Below are positions 1 through 8,361 of a stretch of 64,000 bases of DNA, in pieces (position 1 is the stretch's first letter; every line of letters starts with the position of its first letter). A program made the position numbers and the translations under genes. Below the pieces are notes generated by a model. It was not told the DNA's origin. It was given only the letters and a program-made list of their open reading frames with translations, and made no database searches. The DNA is from Nocardia cyriacigeorgica (GTDB lineage: Bacteria > Actinomycetota > Actinomycetes > Mycobacteriales > Mycobacteriaceae): assembly GCF_010858045.1 (NCBI RefSeq), contig NZ_JAAGVC010000021.1, positions 23,881 to 87,880 on the forward strand. The letters run 5' to 3'.

Positions 1-2
1 CG

Positions 3-440
3 CTGCCGACCTCGGATCTACTTGTCAGAGCGTGCCGAGGGCACCGTGTTATCGGCGGTCAGCTGCTCTGGTATGCCCGTGACCTGGCGATTCTGCATGA
101 GAGACGGCTGGTCGGCCGGGGCGGATCGATCGACACCCGGCCCTCGACCGTCATCGAAATCGAGCGCCGCCGAGGCGAATTGGTGATGGCGATCGATGAC
201 TGGGTGGTGCGCAACGTTCCCCAGCACCGGTTGGGCGCCACCCTGCACACCGAGACCATCGGCGCGGTGATCGACCGGCTGGCCGAGGCGTCCGTGCGGG
301 CCCATCACGCGTTGATGACCCTCGACGCCCACGATGATCTGCTGCACAGCGCCTGGCATCACCTGGCCGAACTGGCCGACGCCTACGACGACCTGGTACG
401 CGACGTACTGGCCGGTCGGCGCAGGCTGCCCGAATGGTGA
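3..440 (+). CDS. DUF4254 domain protein, 5' end cut by window
   Basis: The reading frame is open from the first base of the window to the TGA at 438-440, so only the C-terminal 145 or so residues are present. The tail resembles DUF4254 proteins as I know them: an Ile-Asp-x-Arg-Arg-like stretch, then a short helix ending in Trp-Val-Val, a His-Thr-Glu-Thr-Ile-Gly segment, Arg-Ala-His-His and a C-terminal Arg-Arg-Arg-Leu-Pro-Glu-Trp. The function of DUF4254 is unknown to me; some members sit near sugar-transfer genes. It converges with the EspI-like gene on the other strand, with about 64 bases between the two stops. The start codon lies outside the window. Confidence 0.75.
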   Translation: MPTSDLLVRACRGHRVIGGQLLWYARDLAILHERRLVGRGGSIDTRPSTVIEIERRRGELVMAIDDWVVRNVPQHRLGATLHTETIGAVIDRLAEASVRAHHALMTLDAHDDLLHSAWHHLAELADAYDDLVRDVLAGRRRLPEW

Positions 441-504
441 GCGGGCGGGGCGGCGGAACAGTGTGCTGAGAAGGTCGCGGCCGGGTAACGGCCGCCACCT
501 CTCG

Positions 505-3500
505 TCAACCCCGGTAGCGGCGGTGATCGGTCGCGAAATCATCGGCGACCGTCGCCGCCAGTTCCACATATGCCCGCTTGGTCTGCTTGTGCAGCCGGTG
601 CAGATCGATCTCCGCGCCCTCGGACATGTGCTGGTCGAACGGGATGATGTGCACCGCGCGACAGCGCGACAGGAAGTACTCGCGCAACTGCTGGATGCCC
701 ACATTCGGTGATCCGGCGCGTGGAGAGTTGATCACCACCACCGCGTTTCGCACCAGATGGTCGTGCCCGTGCAGCGACAACCAGTCCAGTGTCGCGGCGG
801 CACTGCGGGCGCCGTCGATCGCGGGGGATGAGATCAACACCAGCGAATGTGCCAGCTCCAGCACACCGGCCATGGCCGAGTGCATCAGACCGGTGCCGCA
901 GTCGGTGAGGATGATGTTGTAGAACCGCTGCAAGATTCGCGCGACGGCCCGGTACTCGTCCTCGTTGAACGCCTCCGACGCCGCCGGATCGCGTTCACTG
1001 GCAAGTACTTCCAGTCGGCTGGTGGCCTGCGAGGTGTGCCTGCGCACGTCCGAGTAGCGCTGGATCGAGGAATCGAGCAGCAGGTCGCGCACCGTCGACC
1101 GGGTCTGCAACGGCACCCGCTGCGACAAGGTGCCGAAGTCCGGGTTGGCGTCGACGGCGATCACTCGGTCGCCGCGGATCGAGGCGAAGGTCGAGCCCAG
1201 ACCCATGGTGGTCGTGGTCTTGCCGACGCCACCCTTCAGCGAGAGCACCGCGATGCGGTAATCGCCTCGCACCGGCTGCCGGATCCGCGCCACCAACTCC
1301 TGCAACCGGCGTTCCTCGGCCGACATGCCCGGGTTGATGGCGCCGCCCGACACATGGTGCACCGCCTTACGCCAGCCGGAGCCCGCAGGCTTCTTGGCCG
1401 CGCGCCCTCGGATCGGCACATTGTCCAGCGACGGTGTCGGCACCGGTGGCTGCTGTTGCATGCCCCACTGCTGCGGCTGCGCGGGCTGCTGCGGTGGGTT
1501 CGCACCGTGCGCCGCGGAATGCTGCGGCGGAACAGGATGCTGTGGCTGTACCGGATGCTGTGGCGCCGAAGGATATTCCGGTGCGGCGTGCGGACCCGGT
1601 GCAGAGAGCGGAGCTCGATTCGGCGCCATCGGGCCCGGGGCCTGCGGATAACCGTGCGGACCCGGCGCCTGATCGCTCGGCGCGCGCATGGGCGCTGGAT
1701 GATGCGGCCCCGGCGCCTCGGGGCCGGGTGTGACCGGGCCCTGCCACTGCGGGGCGTTCGGTCCCGGTCGACCCTGCTGGTCGGCGCCACGCGGCCCGGC
1801 CTGCGACGGATGTTCGGGCGCTCGCAACGAATTCTGCTCGGTGCCGGTGATCGGTTGCGACGGCTGCGGGCGCTCGAAGCCGGACGAATGGGTAGCAGGC
1901 GTGGTGTAGATGCTCTGCGATCCACCCCGGCCAGCTTCCGGCTCGACTGCGGGAGCCGACTCGCTCACCGGTGCCGCGAAGGAGCGCGGCGGCTGGGCGA
2001 TAGGTGACGGCCCGACCGCGGACTCGGCCGCGGATTGCCCGGTGTGCCACGACTGTTCGGGGGTGGTCGGCCGGGCTTGCTCGGGGCCGCTGCCGATGCC
2101 GGTGACCGGCTGGGACGGCAGCGGGTGCTCGGAGCCCGACGTATGGGGCGAAGCCGCGGCGTGCGGATTCTGCGGTTGGCCCGGTACGGGGCCGTCCGCC
2201 GCCGGTGGCGCCGCCTGCTGCGGACGTGCCTCGGCAGCGTCGGCCGGAGTGGCGCGGACCTGGTCTGCCGACGCGTCCGGCCCCTCGGACGGCAGCCAGT
2301 GCCGGCCACGCGTGGCCGACACCGCACTGTCCGCCGGGCTAGGGCGACCCTCCGAAGCCGGGGCGCGGTTCGGATCGACGGCCCGCTCGACGGCACCCGA
2401 CTGCGCTGAGCGGGGTGCCTCATCAGGACGGCGCACCGCGACGTCATCGGCCGGTGTCGATGAGATCGGTTTCGGCGAGCCGGTCGCCGAATCGGTCCGC
2501 AGATCGCTCGGGGCTCCTCGATCGTCGGCATCGGGAGCCGACGCAGGATCGCTCGCAGCGTTACTCGGCACCGATTCGGCTGCGTCCGTGGAAGCTCGGG
2601 GCCGGCTCGGCGGTGGCGGCAGGTCGGGCAGCCGCGGCAGCGGGCGCTGGGCGGTCGGCTGCTCGGGCGTGTTCGCGGAGTCCGCCGGCGCGAGCCACGC
2701 CGGCGGTGCCTCGGCGGGTCCGGCACCCGCGGCGGATGCCGACGTCTGCGAGCCGGACGTTCGATTCGATGTCGCATCGGGGGAGGTCTGCGCTGTCGCT
2801 GGAGTTGCACCGGCGGAAGTTCCGCTGCCTTCGCCGGTCTCGCGGCCCTCGGCCTGATCACCTTCGGCGGTCCGCGGTCCCTCCAACCACGATGGCGGCT
2901 CCGCGGTCGGCGTCTCCGCGCGGTCGACGGACGACGCGTCGGGGCCACCCTGCGAGGAAGCCCGCTCGGAGACTGCCGGTCGATCAGCCGTCGAAGTCGC
3001 GTCGGCCGAGGTTGCCTGCGGGGGCGCGATCGGATTCTGCGGTGAGGAGGCGTGTGGCTGCTGCGCGATCGGGGTCTGTGGCGACGAGGCGTGCGGCTGC
3101 GGCTGCTGCGCGATCGGGGTCTGCGGCGACGAGGCGTGCGGCTGCGGCTGCGGTGCGATCGGGGTCTGTGGCGTCGGCGCGTGTCGCTGCGGCGGTTGCG
3201 GTGCGAGCGGGATCTGTGGCGACGAGGCGTGCGGCTGCGGTGCGATCGGAGTCTGCGGCGATGAGGCGTGTGGCAGCGGTGCGATCGGAGTTTGCGGTGC
3301 AGGGGTGTGAGTCGGGGCCTGCGGTGGAGCGGGCGGCGCGGGTGGATGCGAGCGCGGGCCGAGATGCACCGTCGCCTCGGTCGAGATCGGCTGCTGATCG
3401 ACCGGCGGCTGTGGTGGGCGCGGCCCGAGCGGCTGGAACTCGGCCGGCGGTTCGCTCGGGGTGCGGGTCGGCAGTTGCGCCGACGGACGGTCGGCGGTCT

Positions 3501-4008
3501 GAGCCGGACCCTGCTGCCATGAGTTGTCCGGACCCGGGCGGTAGGGCTGCTGGGTGGGGGCGGATTGATACGGGTCGGCCGGACCGGATTCGGGGGACCG
3601 GTCCGCAGGCCGGTAGTCGGCCGGGCGCTGCTCGAACGGCGGCGCGCTCTGCCTGCCGCCGTCGAGTTGCCGCGGTGGGTTCGACCATTGATCTCCGGGT
3701 CGCGACGTGCGAGATCCGACCTCATTACGCTCGTCGGCGTGCTCCTCGACCTGGTGGTCGTCGTTCTTGTCCCGGCGCCAGGGTTTGCGGCGCTTCTCCT
3801 TGCGGGGGCCGGGGGCGTCGGAGCGGTCGCCCTCGGGAGCCGGCCGCTTGAAGCGGCGCTTGGGGGCGGGGGTGTCCTCGATCAGTTCGTCGTGCGGAAG
3901 GTTCTGAACCGGTGGGGCTTCGTAGTCGATCTGCTGCCCGACCTGGGTGACCTCGCTGTCGGAGAGCCACGGCGGCAGCATGGGGAGGCCGTCATTGCTG
4001 CGGCTCAC
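505..4008 (-). CDS. EspI-like proline-rich P-loop ATPase (MinD/ParA family)
   Basis: The product is 1167 residues. Roughly residues 1-880 are low-complexity, rich in Pro, Ala, Ser and Gln, and residues 900-1167 form a MinD/ParA-like ATPase domain. The deviant Walker A (KGGVGKTT) is near residue 925, with an Asp-Ala-Asn-Pro-Asp motif after it. This layout is that of EspI (Rv3876) of mycobacterial ESX-1, but much longer; EspI is about 666 residues. Family knowledge suggests a cytoplasmic ATPase that modulates type VII secretion; that role here is inferred. The GTG start at 4008 is preceded by a strong AGAGGGGG ribosome binding site. The gene is divergent from infA and lies about 13.7 kb from eccE, so it is not in the ESX operon. 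It contains an in-frame tandem repeat at 3026-3305. Confidence 0.8.
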   Translation of the reverse strand: MSRSNDGLPMLPPWLSDSEVTQVGQQIDYEAPPVQNLPHDELIEDTPAPKRRFKRPAPEGDRSDAPGPRKEKRRKPWRRDKNDDHQVEEHADERNEVGSRTSRPGDQWSNPPRQLDGGRQSAPPFEQRPADYRPADRSPESGPADPYQSAPTQQPYRPGPDNSWQQGPAQTADRPSAQLPTRTPSEPPAEFQPLGPRPPQPPVDQQPISTEATVHLGPRSHPPAPPAPPQAPTHTPAPQTPIAPLPHASSPQTPIAPQPHASSPQIPLAPQPPQRHAPTPQTPIAPQPQPHASSPQTPIAQQPQPHASSPQTPIAQQPHASSPQNPIAPPQATSADATSTADRPAVSERASSQGGPDASSVDRAETPTAEPPSWLEGPRTAEGDQAEGRETGEGSGTSAGATPATAQTSPDATSNRTSGSQTSASAAGAGPAEAPPAWLAPADSANTPEQPTAQRPLPRLPDLPPPPSRPRASTDAAESVPSNAASDPASAPDADDRGAPSDLRTDSATGSPKPISSTPADDVAVRRPDEAPRSAQSGAVERAVDPNRAPASEGRPSPADSAVSATRGRHWLPSEGPDASADQVRATPADAAEARPQQAAPPAADGPVPGQPQNPHAAASPHTSGSEHPLPSQPVTGIGSGPEQARPTTPEQSWHTGQSAAESAVGPSPIAQPPRSFAAPVSESAPAVEPEAGRGGSQSIYTTPATHSSGFERPQPSQPITGTEQNSLRAPEHPSQAGPRGADQQGRPGPNAPQWQGPVTPGPEAPGPHHPAPMRAPSDQAPGPHGYPQAPGPMAPNRAPLSAPGPHAAPEYPSAPQHPVQPQHPVPPQHSAAHGANPPQQPAQPQQWGMQQQPPVPTPSLDNVPIRGRAAKKPAGSGWRKAVHHVSGGAINPGMSAEERRLQELVARIRQPVRGDYRIAVLSLKGGVGKTTTTMGLGSTFASIRGDRVIAVDANPDFGTLSQRVPLQTRSTVRDLLLDSSIQRYSDVRRHTSQATSRLEVLASERDPAASEAFNEDEYRAVARILQRFYNIILTDCGTGLMHSAMAGVLELAHSLVLISSPAIDGARSAAATLDWLSLHGHDHLVRNAVVVINSPRAGSPNVGIQQLREYFLSRCRAVHIIPFDQHMSEGAEIDLHRLHKQTKRAYVELAATVADDFATDHRRYRG
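3026..3305 (-). repeat. In-frame minisatellite coding PQTPIA/PHASS repeats
   Basis: About seven to eight imperfect copies of a 36-48 base unit lie inside the EspI-like gene. Each encodes a variant of Pro-Gln-Thr-Pro-Ile-Ala-(Pro/Gln)-Gln-Pro followed by His-Ala-Ser-Ser. Unit length varies by whole codons, so the frame is kept. Such arrays tend to change copy number between strains. Confidence 0.85.
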
Positions 4009-4403
4009 GCATCCCCCTCTGATGTGCTGGACCTCGGACAGCGGTCAGTTTACGCGACAGCCGGGGTCCGGCGTGGTCGAGGCAGTTCCCACATTTGCCT
4101 GCCCCGCAGGCTCTGCGTGGTTACGCTTCGCCGCCGCCTCCGAACCACGCACGGGGCAGGCGGTGCTCCGATGGGAAGGCTCGCGGTGGGTGCTCCGCGC
4201 CGTGCGCCGAGAGCCCCGCGATGGGGGACTGTGGGCGTGTTTTGCCCGATCGGGCGCCTGCCGGTAAGCTTGAGCGGCGGTGCACCTATGCGCCGACTGT
4301 TCGCATGCGACCGGTCCGGGCTCAAGCAGTCCATACCGACCGGTTGCATTCGGGCGGTACCACCAATCAGACCAGGTTGAGCATAACCGGGATCGCGGAG
4401 GAT
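4009..4403. other. Divergent intergenic region upstream of infA
   Basis: This 395-base region between the EspI-like gene and infA holds no convincing gene. It should carry promoters for both directions. A TAAGCT hexamer near 4264-4269 preceded by TTTTGCCC near 4240 is a possible -10/-35 pair for the ribosomal operon, but this is only a visual match. Several short ORFs in it are GC-driven. Confidence 0.5.
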
Positions 4404-4625
4404 ATGGCGAAGAAAGACGGGGCCATCGAGGTCGAGGGTCGAGTTGTCGAGCCGCTGCCCAATGCGATGTTCCGGATCGAGCTCGAGAACGGGCACAAGG
4501 TTCTCGCGCACATCAGCGGCAAGATGCGGCAGCACTACATCCGCATCCTGCCGGAGGACCGTGTGGTCGTCGAGCTCTCGCCCTACGACCTGTCCCGCGG
4601 CCGTATCGTTTATCGCTATAAGTGA
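4404..4625 (+). CDS. infA: Translation initiation factor IF-1
   Basis: The product is 73 residues, the usual length in actinobacteria. It is a single OB-fold (S1-like) domain: it opens [12 protein letters not shown], carries the Phe-Arg-Ile-Glu-Leu-Glu-Asn-Gly-His core and ends Arg-Ile-Val-Tyr-Arg-Tyr-Lys. IF-1 binds the A site of the 30S subunit during initiation with IF-2 and IF-3. The ATG at 4404 follows a GGAGGAT site (CGCGGAGGATATG), which fixes the start against longer upstream frames. It is the first gene of the alpha-operon group and is followed by rpmJ after 144 bases containing two hairpins. Confidence 0.98.
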
Positions 4626-4699
4626 GTCGGCGAGCGGTCCCTGCTCGCGATTGGCTGCCCACAAGACTTCCTCGATCCACGGACCGGGGGAAACAGGAA

Positions 4700-4723
4700 T
4701 TCCCCAGCCGGCAGGCTGGGGAA
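4700..4723 (+). terminator. 10-bp hairpin between infA and rpmJ
   Basis: Perfect inverted repeat TTCCCCAGCC / GGCTGGGGAA with a GGCA loop, followed by a few A but no T tract on the plus strand. It may be a weak terminator, attenuator or RNA-processing site within the operon. Confidence 0.6.
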
Positions 4724-4730
4724 AAGCTGT

Positions 4731-4749
4731 GTTCACAGCACGTGTGAAC
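4731..4749 (+). other. Short inverted repeat upstream of rpmJ
   Basis: GTTCACA (4731-4737) and TGTGAAC (4743-4749) are perfect complements around a 5-base loop, directly after the larger hairpin and 20 bases before rpmJ. It could be a second RNA stem or a protein-binding palindrome. Confidence 0.4.
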
Positions 4750-4769
4750 CACAACAAGATTGGACGGAC

Positions 4770-4883
4770 GTGAAGGTTCAGCCGAGCGTCAAGAAGATCT
4801 GCGAGAAGTGCAAGGTGATCCGCCGTAACGGCCGGGTCATGGTGATCTGCGAGAACCTGCGCCACAAGCAGCGTCAGGGCTGA
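4770..4883 (+). CDS. rpmJ: 50S ribosomal protein L36
   Basis: A 37-residue protein starting with GTG. It has the MKVQPSVKKICEKCKVIRR-type L36 sequence and keeps the zinc-binding Cys at positions 11, 14 and 27 and His at 32 (the Cys-containing form). Actinobacteria often also encode a zinc-independent L36 elsewhere, used when zinc is low. L36 binds 23S rRNA in the large subunit. It lies between infA and rpsM, the conserved position. Confidence 0.97.
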   Translation: MKVQPSVKKICEKCKVIRRNGRVMVICENLRHKQRQG

Positions 4884-5098
4884 CACCAGCCAAGCACCGA
4901 ACGCGGTTCGGATTGGCACACCAATTGAATGGGCGAGCGCCACTCGCCCGAGAAGAACTCCCAGCTCCAGCCGTGCACTGCGGAATTCGGGTTCACCCCC
5001 GAGGTGCATGAGCCAACCCCCGGTACGGAGGCCGGGGCCCCGCCACGACGAGGGGACGGACAGGGAGCAGACCTCCGCAACGATTAAGGAACTGCCAC

Positions 5099-5470
5099 AT
5101 GGCACGTCTCATGGGCGTCGATCTCCCGCGCGAAAAGCGCATGGAGATCGCACTGACCTACATTTTCGGTATCGGCCGTACCCGCGCCAAGGAAATCCTG
5201 GCGGCGACCTCGGTCAGCCCGGATCTGCGGTCGAAGGATCTGACCGACGACGATCTGACCAAGCTGCGCGACTACATCGAAGCCTCGGAGTTCAAGGTCG
5301 AAGGTGACCTGCGCCGTGAGGTGCAGGCCGACATTCGTCGCAAGATCGAAATCGGCTGCTACCAGGGCCTGCGTCATCGTCGCCACCTGCCGGTGCGCGG
5401 CCAGCGCACCAAGACCAATGCGCGTACGCGCAAGGGTCCGAAGAAGACCGTCGCCGGCAAGAAGAAGTAG
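5099..5470 (+). CDS. rpsM: 30S ribosomal protein S13
   Basis: 123 residues. It opens MARLMGVDLPREKRMEIAL and has the helix-two-turns-helix core (Ile-Phe-Gly-Ile-Gly-Arg-Thr-Arg-Ala) and the basic C-terminal tail (RGQRTKTNARTRKGPKKT) that reaches tRNAs in the P site. S13 sits in the 30S head and forms the contact to the large subunit. The ATG at 5099 follows TAAGGAA. The gene starts 215 bases after rpmJ, and rpsK begins nine bases after its stop, so S13 and S11 are surely cotranslated. Confidence 0.98.
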   Translation: MARLMGVDLPREKRMEIALTYIFGIGRTRAKEILAATSVSPDLRSKDLTDDDLTKLRDYIEASEFKVEGDLRREVQADIRRKIEIGCYQGLRHRRHLPVRGQRTKTNARTRKGPKKTVAGKKK

Positions 5471-5479
5471 GGATAACCG

Positions 5480-5893
5480 ATGCCTCCGAAGTCACGGGCC
5501 TCCGGCCCCAAGAAGACCCAGAAGTCGCGTCGCCGGGAAAAGAAGAACGTCCCGCACGGCCACGCGCACATCAAGTCCACGTTCAACAACACGATCGTGT
5601 CGATCACCGACCCGTCCGGCAACGTCATCTCCTGGGCGTCCTCCGGCCACGTCGGTTTCAAGGGTTCGCGCAAGTCGACCCCGTTCGCCGCGCAGCTGGC
5701 CGCCGAGAACGCGGCACGCAAGGCGCAGGAGAACGGCGTCAAGAAGGTCGACGTGTTCGTCAAGGGCCCCGGTTCGGGCCGCGAGACCGCGATCCGTTCG
5801 CTGCAGGCCGCGGGCCTGGAAGTGGGCACGATCTCCGATGTCACCCCGCAGCCGCACAACGGCTGCCGTCCGCCCAAGCGGCGTCGCGTCTAA
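5480..5893 (+). CDS. rpsK: 30S ribosomal protein S11
   Basis: 137 residues, the normal length. Conserved segments include HIKSTFNNTIVSITD, WASSGHVGFKGSRKSTP, the VDVFVKGPGSGRE motif and the C-terminal PHNGCRPPKRRRV. S11 binds 16S rRNA in the platform of the small subunit near the mRNA exit. The basic N-terminal 30 residues are typical of actinobacteria. It lies between rpsM and rpsD with short spacers in the alpha operon. Confidence 0.98.
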   Translation: MPPKSRASGPKKTQKSRRREKKNVPHGHAHIKSTFNNTIVSITDPSGNVISWASSGHVGFKGSRKSTPFAAQLAAENAARKAQENGVKKVDVFVKGPGSGRETAIRSLQAAGLEVGTISDVTPQPHNGCRPPKRRRV

Positions 5894-5915
5894 CGGGAAA
5901 GGAAGGTAGACCACA

Positions 5916-6521
5916 ATGGCCCGTTACACCGGACCCGCAACGCGCAAGAGCCGTCGCCTCCGCGTCGACCTGGTCGGCGGCGACCAGGCGTTCGAACGTC
6001 GCCCCTACCCGCCCGGCCAGCACGGCCGCGCGCGGATCAAGGAGAGCGAATACCTGCTCCAGCTGCAGGAGAAGCAGAAGGCTCGCTTCTCCTACGGCGT
6101 GATGGAGAAGCAGTTCCGCCGGTACTACGAAGAGGCCAACCGCCTCAAGGGCAAGACCGGTGACAACCTGCTTCGCCTGCTCGAAACCCGTCTGGACAAC
6201 GTCGTGTACCGCGCCGGTCTGGCGCGCACCCGCCGCCAGGCCCGCCAGCTGGTCAGCCACGGCCACTTCCTGGTGAACAACCGGAAGGTGGATGTTCCCT
6301 CCTTCCGCGTCACCCAGTACGACATCATCGATGTCAAGGAGAAGTCGCTGAACACGCTGCCGTTCCAGGTGGCGCGCGAGACCGTCGGCGACCGTCCGGT
6401 CCCCGGCTGGCTCCAGGTCATCCCTGGCCGCCTGCGCATCCTGGTCCACCAGGAGCCCGAGCGCGCCCAGATCGATGTGCCGCTGCAGGAACAGCTGATC
6501 GTCGAGTACTACTCGAAGTAA
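5916..6521 (+). CDS. rpsD: 30S ribosomal protein S4
   Basis: 201 residues. It opens MARYTGPATRKSRRLRVDL and contains RRPYPPGQHGRARIKESEY, the S4 RNA-binding domain (LDNVVYRAGLARTRRQARQ, then LVSHGHFLVNN) and the C-terminal EQLIVEYYSK. It lacks the N-terminal Cys cluster, so it is the zinc-free form usual in mycobacteria. S4 nucleates 30S assembly on 16S rRNA; in other bacteria it represses alpha-operon translation. Its start follows AAAGGAAGG (GGGAAAGGAAGGTAGACCACA). A hairpin separates it from rpoA. Confidence 0.98.
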   Translation: MARYTGPATRKSRRLRVDLVGGDQAFERRPYPPGQHGRARIKESEYLLQLQEKQKARFSYGVMEKQFRRYYEEANRLKGKTGDNLLRLLETRLDNVVYRAGLARTRRQARQLVSHGHFLVNNRKVDVPSFRVTQYDIIDVKEKSLNTLPFQVARETVGDRPVPGWLQVIPGRLRILVHQEPERAQIDVPLQEQLIVEYYSK

Positions 6522-6538
6522 CAGCTGCTCCGCTGCTG

Positions 6539-6571
6539 GTGCGTGATCGTCCGTCCCGGGCGATCACGCAC
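6539..6571 (+). terminator. 11-bp hairpin between rpsD and rpoA
   Basis: GTGCGTGATCG (6539-6549) pairs perfectly with CGATCACGCAC (6561-6571) around an 11-base loop. There is no T tract, so it may act as an attenuator or RNase site that sets the level of rpoA relative to the ribosomal genes. Confidence 0.55.
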
Positions 6572-6624
6572 AACCCTTAGACGAGGCGTCAAATAGCGGG
6601 CGCCCACAAAGGAGGATGATCCAC

Positions 6625-7683
6625 ATGCTGATTTCCCAGCGTCCGACCCTGACCGAAGAGGTCGTGGCGGAGAACCGCTCGAAGTTCACCATCGAACCCC
6701 TCGAGCCGGGCTTCGGTTACACCCTCGGCAACTCGCTGCGCCGTACCCTGCTGTCCTCGATCCCGGGGGCCGCGGTGACGAGCATCCGCATCGATGGCGT
6801 CCTGCACGAGTTCACCACCGTCCCCGGGGTGAAGGAAGATGTCACCGACATCATCCTGAACCTCAAGGGTCTGGTCGTGTCCTCGGAGGAGGACGAGCCG
6901 GTCACCATGTACCTGCGCAAGCAGGGCCCCGGCACCGTCACCGCCGATGACATCGTCCCGCCGTCCGGCGTCGTGGTGCACAACCCGGACATGCACATCG
7001 CCACCCTGAACGACAAGGGCAAGCTCGAGATCGAGCTGGTCGTCGAGCGCGGTCGCGGTTACGTCCCGGCGGTGCAGAACAAGGCGTCCGGTGCGGAAAT
7101 CGGCCGGATCCCGGTGGACTCGATCTACTCCCCGGTGCTCAAGGTGACCTACAAGGTCGAGGCCACCCGTGTCGAGCAGCGCACCGACTTCGACCGGCTC
7201 ATCCTGGACGTGGAGACCAAGAACTCCATCAGCGCCCGGGACGCGCTCGCCTCGGCGGGCAAGACCCTGGTCGAGCTCTTCGGCCTGGCCCGTGAGCTGA
7301 ACGTCGAAGCCGAAGGCATCGAGATCGGCCCGTCGCCGGCCGAGGCGGATCACATCGCCTCGTTCGGTCTGCCGATCGAGGATCTGGACCTGACGGTCCG
7401 GTCCTACAACTGCCTCAAGCGCGAGGGTGTGCACACCGTCGGCGAGCTGGTCGCACGCACCGAATCGGATCTGCTGGACATCCGTAACTTCGGCCAGAAG
7501 TCCATCGACGAGGTCAAGGTCAAGCTGCACGCGCTCGGCCTCTCGCTCAAGGACAGCCCGGCTTCGTTCGACCCCTCCAGCGTGGTGGGTTACGACGCGG
7601 CCACCGGCACCTGGTCCGACAGCGGCAACTTCAGCGACAACGACGGCGGCGAGCAGGACTACGCCGAAACCGAACAGCTCTAG
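6625..7683 (+). CDS. rpoA: DNA-directed RNA polymerase alpha subunit
   Basis: 352 residues from the ATG at 6625. The ATG at 6616 would abut the AAAGGAGG site at 6608-6615, whereas 6625 has nine-base spacing and matches the family start MLISQRPTLTEE. The N-terminal domain (to about residue 230) dimerises and assembles beta and beta'; it has YTLGNSLRRTLLSSIPG. The C-terminal domain from about 250 (LDLTVRSYNCLKREGVHTV, FGQKSIDEVK) contacts UP-elements and activators. An acidic tail of about 30 residues follows. rplQ begins 46 bases later. Confidence 0.98.
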   Translation: MLISQRPTLTEEVVAENRSKFTIEPLEPGFGYTLGNSLRRTLLSSIPGAAVTSIRIDGVLHEFTTVPGVKEDVTDIILNLKGLVVSSEEDEPVTMYLRKQGPGTVTADDIVPPSGVVVHNPDMHIATLNDKGKLEIELVVERGRGYVPAVQNKASGAEIGRIPVDSIYSPVLKVTYKVEATRVEQRTDFDRLILDVETKNSISARDALASAGKTLVELFGLARELNVEAEGIEIGPSPAEADHIASFGLPIEDLDLTVRSYNCLKREGVHTVGELVARTESDLLDIRNFGQKSIDEVKVKLHALGLSLKDSPASFDPSSVVGYDAATGTWSDSGNFSDNDGGEQDYAETEQL

Positions 7684-7729
7684 GCCGCTGGGGTAGGCGC
7701 CCCGGGGTCTTACTCAAGGAGAACCAACA

Positions 7730-8254
7730 ATGCCCAAGCCCAAGAAGGGTGCCCGCTTCGGCGGGTCGGCGTCGCACCAGAAGGCGATCTTCGCCAATCT
7801 GGCCACGGCGCTCTTCGAGCACGGTCGGATCACGACCACCGAGGCCAAGGCCAAGGCGCTGCGCCCGTACGCCGAGAAGCTTGTCACCAAGGCGAAGGGC
7901 GGCACTCTTGCCGACCGTCGCGAGGTGCTCAAGGTGATCCGCAACAAGGACGTCGTGCACTCGCTCTTCGCCGAGATCGGCCCCTCGTTCGAGGGTCGCG
8001 AGGGTGGCTACACCCGCATCATCAAGGCGCTGCCTCGCAAGGGTGACAACGCTCCGATGGCGATCATCGAACTGGTCCGCGGCGAGACCGTGACCAGGGA
8101 AGCCGATCGCGCCCGTCGCGTGGCCGCCTCCAAGAAGGCCGAGGCGCCTGCCGCCGAAGCCGCCGAGGACACCGCCGCCGAGGCTGCCGAGGAGAAGACC
8201 GAGGCTCCCGAGGCCGAGGCCACCGCGGACGAGAAGGCCGACGACAAGGCGTGA
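7730..8254 (+). CDS. rplQ: 50S ribosomal protein L17
   Basis: 174 residues. The first 120 or so are the L17 fold (MPKPKKGARFGGSASHQK, TTEAKAKALRPYAEKL, YTRIIKALPRKGDNAPMAI). The last 50 are an Ala/Glu-rich low-complexity extension of the kind seen in other high-GC actinobacteria; E. coli L17 is 127 residues. L17 lies at the peptide exit side of the large subunit. The ATG follows AAGGAGAACCAACA. It is the last gene of the alpha operon before a strong hairpin. Confidence 0.97.
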   Translation: MPKPKKGARFGGSASHQKAIFANLATALFEHGRITTTEAKAKALRPYAEKLVTKAKGGTLADRREVLKVIRNKDVVHSLFAEIGPSFEGREGGYTRIIKALPRKGDNAPMAIIELVRGETVTREADRARRVAASKKAEAPAAEAAEDTAAEAAEEKTEAPEAEATADEKADDKA

Positions 8255-8301
8255 GTCGTGGTCCCGGTTCCCCGGGATGCGCGTGACGCGTTGAATTCGC
8301 C

Positions 8302-8342
8302 GAACGAGCCCGTCTACCCGTTTCGGGTGGGCGGGCTCGTTC
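8302..8342 (+). terminator. Long hairpin between rplQ and truA
   Basis: GAACGAGCCCG (8302-8312) pairs with CGGGCTCGTTC (8332-8342), and the interior adds an ACCCG/CGGGT stem around TTT. The structure ends about 17 bases before the truA start, so it probably ends most alpha-operon transcripts while allowing some read-through into truA. Confidence 0.75.
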
Positions 8343-8361
8343 ACTTTCCGAGGAGGCCGTG

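Noticed and set aside
3026..3305. Possible CRISPR array
   Set aside because: The repeats are direct, contiguous and coding, with no spacers of unique sequence; they encode a Pro-rich protein repeat. No CRISPR array or cas gene is visible in the window.
1965..3725. Long minus- and plus-strand ORFs over the EspI-like gene (586 and 478 residues)
   Set aside because: They are Arg/Pro/Ala-rich, have no motifs and overlap a gene with a clear ATPase domain and start site; they are high-GC shadow frames.
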